This document shows, piece by piece, positions 49,995 to 53,987 of a stretch of DNA of 53,987 bases. Within the stretch, counting starts at the first letter, position 1. Every line of letters starts with the position of its first letter. Source of the stretch: CAVXFS01 sp049582805. GTDB lineage: Bacteria; Pseudomonadota; Gammaproteobacteria; Burkholderiales; Gallionellaceae. The position numbers were made by a program, and so were the translations under genes. The stretch is from contig JBAUUR010000116.1 in NCBI GenBank assembly GCA_049582805.1, positions 1 to 53,987 on the forward strand, in the 5' to 3' direction. Under the pieces are notes generated by a model that saw nothing but the letters and a program-made list of their open reading frames with translations, was not told where the DNA came from and ran no database searches.

Positions 49995-50738
49995 CTAGAC
50001 TCGCTTCAGATATCCATCCGGCGCAACGGTGATGAGCAATTTGTTTTCGATGGATTTATCAACCTCGAACTTGAGCGGTTCGCCATCTGTTGCAGTCCGC
50101 CCCTCATCTTTCAGACGGCGCAAAAATTCCCATACGGCTGTTTTCGGATTGTTGCCCTTGCCCCAGGGACGATTCTGGAATATTCCCTCAGGCATATCTT
50201 CGACGATAGTGTCGAATACTACGCAATAACTCTCCTTGCTGGTAAGCGGAGCATAGGCTTCAAGTTCCGCGAGAACATGATCATGGGTGTGATTGCTATC
50301 GAGGCAGACCAGCACACGCGAAAAATTTCCAGCGACAGCGCGCACCTGCTCGATGCTCTCAGGCGCGATACTGGAACCCTGGATCATCTGGATGCGCGAT
50401 GCCATGGGATGAGCCTCGATTGCGGCACGGTTGTGTGCACGTATGTCGATGTCAATGCCCAGCACCTTGCGCCTGGATTCCTTCGGGTTAATGGTCGCGC
50501 CACTTTCAATTGCATCCGCCATGTCGAGCAGGGCAAGCATGGAAGCGCTGAAAATGAGCGACCCGCCATGGGCAATGCCGGTTTCGATAATGAGATCAGG
50601 TTTGATCTGCCAGATGAGCTCCTGCATCGCTACAACATCTTGCGGATACTGAATGATGGGGCGAGAAAGCCAACTAAAATTATATGAATACTTATCGTCA
50701 AGTGAGTCCACAATAAAATTCAATCCGCGATTATCCAT
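49995..50738 (-). CDS. CmcI/cephalosporin-hydroxylase-family protein
   Basis: A 247-residue protein of the family named after CmcI but acting as SAM-dependent O-methyltransferases in sugar loci. Motifs: IQYPQDVVAMQELIWQIKPD, LIIETGIAHGGSLIFSASML (SAM loop), VLGIDIDIRAHNRAAIEAHP, VLVCLDSNHTHDHVLAELEA (metal site) and YCVVFDTIVEDMPEGIF. Close to the next methyltransferase gene (3 bases). Likely glycan modification. Confidence 0.88.
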   Translation of the reverse strand: MDNRGLNFIVDSLDDKYSYNFSWLSRPIIQYPQDVVAMQELIWQIKPDLIIETGIAHGGSLIFSASMLALLDMADAIESGATINPKESRRKVLGIDIDIRAHNRAAIEAHPMASRIQMIQGSSIAPESIEQVRAVAGNFSRVLVCLDSNHTHDHVLAELEAYAPLTSKESYCVVFDTIVEDMPEGIFQNRPWGKGNNPKTAVWEFLRRLKDEGRTATDGEPLKFEVDKSIENKLLITVAPDGYLKRV

Positions 50739-50741
50739 TGC

Positions 50742-51512
50742 TTATTTCCTTCTCATGCAAATCATGCGAACCGGCCCGAACTCGCCACAAAAAGGCAACT
50801 GCGCTGCATATTTGTGATGCGCGTCAAAATAGTCTGGTGCAACCCCATTCTCCTGGCATATCTTCGAATATATTGTCCTGCTTACAAGATAGTAAGTGCT
50901 GCTAATGTTCACCTCTTCCAGAATCTCAAAGGAACTTGAAACAAAATCCATCAATCTGGCTCGATTAAAAAAGAGGTTGTGCTCCCTCACGGGAATCTCT
51001 GGTAACTCAAAGTTGCGGCGAATCGCATTAAAGTTTTCCTGCCCTTCAATAAAATTCTCAATCATCACATAGAAACCACCGGCTACCAGTGCGTTCGCAA
51101 TGTTATTAATCGCGGTTTGTTGCAATTCCCATGTTGGAAGGTTTATCAGACACCTCGTCGAATAGATCATGTCCAGCTGCCCGACGGTCAATGCCTTGCT
51201 GACGTCGCACAGCATGACATTCAAGTTGGTTATTCCAGCCAGATCAATATTGCATTGTGCATTCCTGACCATAGACTCGGAATAATCGCCACCAATAAAT
51301 TTTACATGCCTAAATTCCGCAGCTAGTTTTGCCGACGTTCTCGCATCGCCGCACCCGGCATCCATGACCCGTGCCGGGCCATACCGCTCAATTAAATCCT
51401 TGATCACCCGGAATTCAATTTCGCGCAGGTAAAAATCCTGGGTCGTCGATTGTGCGCTGCTGTCCGCAGCCGCTCTTTCGTCCCAATACTTTCTAACCTG
51501 ATCAAAATCCAT
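50742..51512 (-). CDS. Class I SAM-dependent methyltransferase
   Basis: A 256-residue protein: FDQVRKYWDERAAADSSAQS, motif I RVMDAGCGDARTSAKLAAEF, FIGGDYSESMVRNAQ, and DMIYSTRCLINLPTWELQQT (motif II), then GGFYVMIENFIEGQENFN. Acts in the same operon as the aminotransferase upstream; target unknown. Confidence 0.9.
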   Translation of the reverse strand: MDFDQVRKYWDERAAADSSAQSTTQDFYLREIEFRVIKDLIERYGPARVMDAGCGDARTSAKLAAEFRHVKFIGGDYSESMVRNAQCNIDLAGITNLNVMLCDVSKALTVGQLDMIYSTRCLINLPTWELQQTAINNIANALVAGGFYVMIENFIEGQENFNAIRRNFELPEIPVREHNLFFNRARLMDFVSSSFEILEEVNISSTYYLVSRTIYSKICQENGVAPDYFDAHHKYAAQLPFCGEFGPVRMICMRRK

Positions 51513-51523
51513 TTATCCCCCAT

Positions 51524-52627
51524 TCAATCTTGTAATTGATCTTTCACTCTGGCTACAACCCTGTCCATTTCGCTTTCCGACAAGTCATGGTAGGTCGGTA
51601 GGTTTATCGCGCGTCTATACAGCCCATAGCTCACGACGTTTCCCGGCTTTTTCTCAAACATGTCCAGCATGCTGAGCGGCCAGAAGAATACCCGCCCGTC
51701 AATCTCGTCCGCCTTGAACGCCGCAAGCAGGGCTTCGCGGTCAAAGGCCACGCCTTCATCTGCCACTATGGTTGGCATCCAATAGCCATTCACTGTTCCC
51801 GTCAGTTCAGGATTCATGCGCAATGGCAAGTTTCGCAACTGCTCTTCATAGTAAGAAAAGATGCGCCGCTTGCCTGCAATCAGTTCATCAATTCTTTCCA
51901 TTTGCGCGCAACCGATGGCAGCCTGCAGGTTGGACATCTTGTATTTGAATCCAACCATGTCCGGCCAGAATTGTTTCGTTTGCCCGCGTGCGCGGCCATG
52001 ATTACTGAGCGTCAATACCTTTTCGTAAAGCGCATCGTCCTGTGTGACAAACATGCCGCCTTCGCCGGTGGTCAGCGTCTTGGTGCCGTGAAATGAGAAT
52101 GTTCCGAAAGCCCCGATGGAGCCTGCCCTGCGTCCATGCCATTGCGAGCCGATGGCTTCAGCCGCATCTTCGATTACCGGAACGCCATGCTTGTTGCCGA
52201 TGGCAAGCAGCACATCCATGTCGCACAAGTTTCCATAGAGATGAACGGCAATGATTGCCCTGGTACGGGGCGTGATGGCTTCTTCGACTTTTTCCGGATT
52301 CAAGCACCAGGTGTCCGGCAGCACGTCGACAAAAACAGGGGTTGCTCCCAGATAGGTTATCGGTGCGGCGGAGGCGATCCAGTTGGTGTCGCCGAGAATG
52401 ACTTCATCTCCCGCCTTGATGCCGAGCGCGGCAAGCCCCATGTGCATGGCGCCGGTGCAACTCGATGTGGCGATGGCATGCTTTACCCCCAGATGTTCGC
52501 GGAATTGCGACTCGAATCGTACGATGTATTCATAACAGCGCTCACCCCAACCATTGGTCGCGGCATCGGTGGCGTAGCGGATTTCCAGTTCGGTGATCGA
52601 GGGCTTGGTGTAATAAATGCGGGACAT
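51524..52627 (-). CDS. DegT/DnrJ/EryC1 sugar aminotransferase
   Basis: A 367-residue PLP enzyme: RIYYTKPSITELEIRYATDA, GWGERCYEYIVRFESQFREH, ATSSCTGAMHMGLAALGIKA, EVILGDTNWIASAAPITYLG, VIEDAAEAIGSQWHGRRAGS, and the PLP lysine in GTFSFHGTKTLTTGEGG (about residue 187). It makes an amino sugar from a keto nucleotide sugar. A ~42-base piece of this gene is reused in the mosaic at 47790-47907. Confidence 0.93.
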   Translation of the reverse strand: MSRIYYTKPSITELEIRYATDAATNGWGERCYEYIVRFESQFREHLGVKHAIATSSCTGAMHMGLAALGIKAGDEVILGDTNWIASAAPITYLGATPVFVDVLPDTWCLNPEKVEEAITPRTRAIIAVHLYGNLCDMDVLLAIGNKHGVPVIEDAAEAIGSQWHGRRAGSIGAFGTFSFHGTKTLTTGEGGMFVTQDDALYEKVLTLSNHGRARGQTKQFWPDMVGFKYKMSNLQAAIGCAQMERIDELIAGKRRIFSYYEEQLRNLPLRMNPELTGTVNGYWMPTIVADEGVAFDREALLAAFKADEIDGRVFFWPLSMLDMFEKKPGNVVSYGLYRRAINLPTYHDLSESEMDRVVARVKDQLQD

Positions 52628-52636
52628 GAAACTTCC

Positions 52637-53860
52637 TCAAATAATTTTCAGTTCCGGCACCGCCACTGCAAATCTCCCGCCCCATTCGCGCACACAGCTT
52701 TGCTGGGCCATGACTTCGTCGGCGATGTTCCACGGCAGGATAAGCACTGTGTCCGGTTTCAGTTCGCGCAAAACCGAGGGGGGCAGAATGGGAATGTGCG
52801 AGCCGGGAAGATATTTGCCCTGCTTGGAAGGCGCCGCATCGCAAACATAGGGTAACAAATCCGGCTTGATCCCGGCATAGTTGAGCAGCGTATTGCCCTT
52901 GGCTGCCGCGCCGTATGCGGCGACGCTTCGTCCCGCGCGCTTCTGTTCGATCAGGAATGCAACCAGGTCGTTCTTCACCCGGTCGGCGCGCGGCTGGAAA
53001 TCGCGGTAGACGGCCAGGTCGCGCAGGCCGCGCCGCGTTTCTTCATCATGCAGATTCTTGACCGCATCGCTTGTGGCGCGCGCATCGTCGGCGTGGCAAC
53101 CGTAGATGCGCAGGCTGCCGCCGTGGGTAGGCAACTCTTCCACATCGAAAACGCGCAGACCTGCGTCTGAAAAAATCCGGCTCGCTGTGTAAAGCGACAG
53201 ATAGGAAAAATGTTCGTGATAGACGGTATCGAACTGGGTGTGCTCGATCAATCTCATCAGGTGAGGAAATTCAAGCGTGATCACACCGCCCGGTTTGAGC
53301 GCTGCCTTGAGTCCGGCAGTGAAGTCGTTGATGTCCGGCACATGGGCATAGACGTTGTTGCCGGCAATCAGGTCGGCCTGCTTGCCCTCGGCGACCAGGC
53401 GCCGTGCAAGTGCTAACCCGAAGAATTCGCGCAGGATGGGGATGCCGAGGCTTTCCGCTGCGGCTGCCGTGCTGGCAGTGGGCTCGATGCCGAGACAGGG
53501 AATGCCCGCCGCGACGAAATTCTTGAGCAGGTAGCCGTCGTTGGCCGCGACTTCAATGACAAAGCTTTCCTTGTTCAGCCCAAGCCGTGCCGTGATCATC
53601 TGCGCATAGCGGGCGGCATGATCAAGCCAGCTTTGCGACACCGAAGAAAAATAGGCGTAATCGTGGCTGAACAACTCATCCGCCTGGGCGTAATCCTCGG
53701 TCTGCACCAGCCAGCAGTGGGCGCAGACATACAGCTTGAGCGGATAGTAACGCTCGGGCTTCTTGAGGTCGGCAGCAGAAAGATACGCATTCGACGGCGG
53801 CGCGAAACCGAGGTCGAGAAAAACATGTTCGAGCGGGGCGTTGCAGTGGCGGCAGTTCAT
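52637..53860 (-). CDS. NDP-sugar C-methyltransferase (three-domain, TylCIII-like)
   Basis: A 407-residue enzyme starting at ATG 53860. The N-terminal zinc-binding domain (MNCRHCNAPLEHVFLDLGF, CAHCWLVQTEDY with four Cys) is followed by a SAM domain (SFVIEVAANDGYLLKNF, IPCLGIEPTASTAAA, LIAGNNVYAHVPDINDF, KPGGVITLEFPHLMRLIEH, FDTVYHEHFSYLSL) and a C-terminal domain (VAAYGAAAKGNTLLNYAG). These enzymes put a methyl group on C3 of a deoxyketo sugar. First gene of the visible operon; 9 bases from the aminotransferase. Confidence 0.93.
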   Translation of the reverse strand: MNCRHCNAPLEHVFLDLGFAPPSNAYLSAADLKKPERYYPLKLYVCAHCWLVQTEDYAQADELFSHDYAYFSSVSQSWLDHAARYAQMITARLGLNKESFVIEVAANDGYLLKNFVAAGIPCLGIEPTASTAAAAESLGIPILREFFGLALARRLVAEGKQADLIAGNNVYAHVPDINDFTAGLKAALKPGGVITLEFPHLMRLIEHTQFDTVYHEHFSYLSLYTASRIFSDAGLRVFDVEELPTHGGSLRIYGCHADDARATSDAVKNLHDEETRRGLRDLAVYRDFQPRADRVKNDLVAFLIEQKRAGRSVAAYGAAAKGNTLLNYAGIKPDLLPYVCDAAPSKQGKYLPGSHIPILPPSVLRELKPDTVLILPWNIADEVMAQQSCVREWGGRFAVAVPELKII

Positions 53861-53882
53861 GCAAGATTGTCCAATAACACAA

Positions 53883-53987
53883 GACCATTCACCCATGCGG
53901 TGAGGGAGATCGGAGCGAGGGGGGCAATTAAGATGGGGGTTGCGCAGCGGGAAATCTGGGTTTCTACCCCCACCCTAACCCTCCCCC
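53883..53987. repeat. Palindromic CCCCC-type repeat, copy 3 (cut by window edge)
   Basis: Same family as at 16541 and 28808: GAGCGAGGGGGGCAATTAAGATGGGGGT, then TTTCTACCCCCACCCTAACCCTCCCCC at the right edge. Lies upstream of the C-methyltransferase gene and could overlap the operon promoter region. Confidence 0.75.

Overview
The window looks like the chromosome of a betaproteobacterium, probably a Nitrosomonadales/Gallionellaceae-type organism. This rests on ispB, cstA, rpmE and aroC sequence style, moderately high GC in the core genes and characteristic palindromic repeats. It is an inference from protein style, not a database match.

Layout. Positions 1-4900 hold the edge of an integrated element: a tyrosine recombinase with an excisionase-like partner, a truncated accessory gene, decayed ORFs, and a tandem 11-bp repeat array lying between the excisionase gene and the 3' end of tRNA-Pro(CGG). 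Positions 4908-12442 are core genome: tRNA-Pro, ispB, cstA-ybdD, rpmE with a terminator, an ArnT-like membrane glycosyltransferase, an RHH/ParE toxin-antitoxin (TA) pair and aroC. Two long inverted-repeat elements follow.

Positions 12871-53860 are one very long minus-strand surface-polysaccharide (O-antigen/capsule) locus. Its downstream end, at low coordinates, carries the assembly and initiation genes: a FlaA1/WbpM/CapD-like dehydratase, a WecA/WbpL-like initiating glycosyl-phosphate transferase, a short-chain epimerase, galE, several GT4/GT2/GT11 transferases and methyltransferases. Its upstream part carries more glycosyltransferases, two DegT-type sugar aminotransferases, a NDP-sugar C-methyltransferase, TylF- and CmcI-like O-methyltransferase/hydroxylase homologues, a cupin and numerous SAM methyltransferases.

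The unusual part is 23-48 kb. Sixteen toxin-antitoxin or TA-like loci (vapBC, mazEF, HEPN/MNT, DUF433/DUF5615, hicAB, relE-like, phd/vapC, parD, higA, brnTA) are interspersed among the sugar genes, all on the same strand as the operon. They are separated by short duplicated ends of the neighbouring biosynthetic genes: GT2 5' ends (three extra copies), a methyltransferase 3' end, a GT4 3' end, a DegT 5' end, a cupin 5' end, and a pseG-like 5' end. Many toxins are broken (truncation, amber, frameshift, loss) while their antitoxins stay open. No transposase or integrase is visible in this interval. I read it as an accretion of same-direction TA modules that left duplicated gene-end scars. The mechanism is unknown. 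A second notable observation is a palindromic repeat inserted in frame inside the short-chain epimerase gene.
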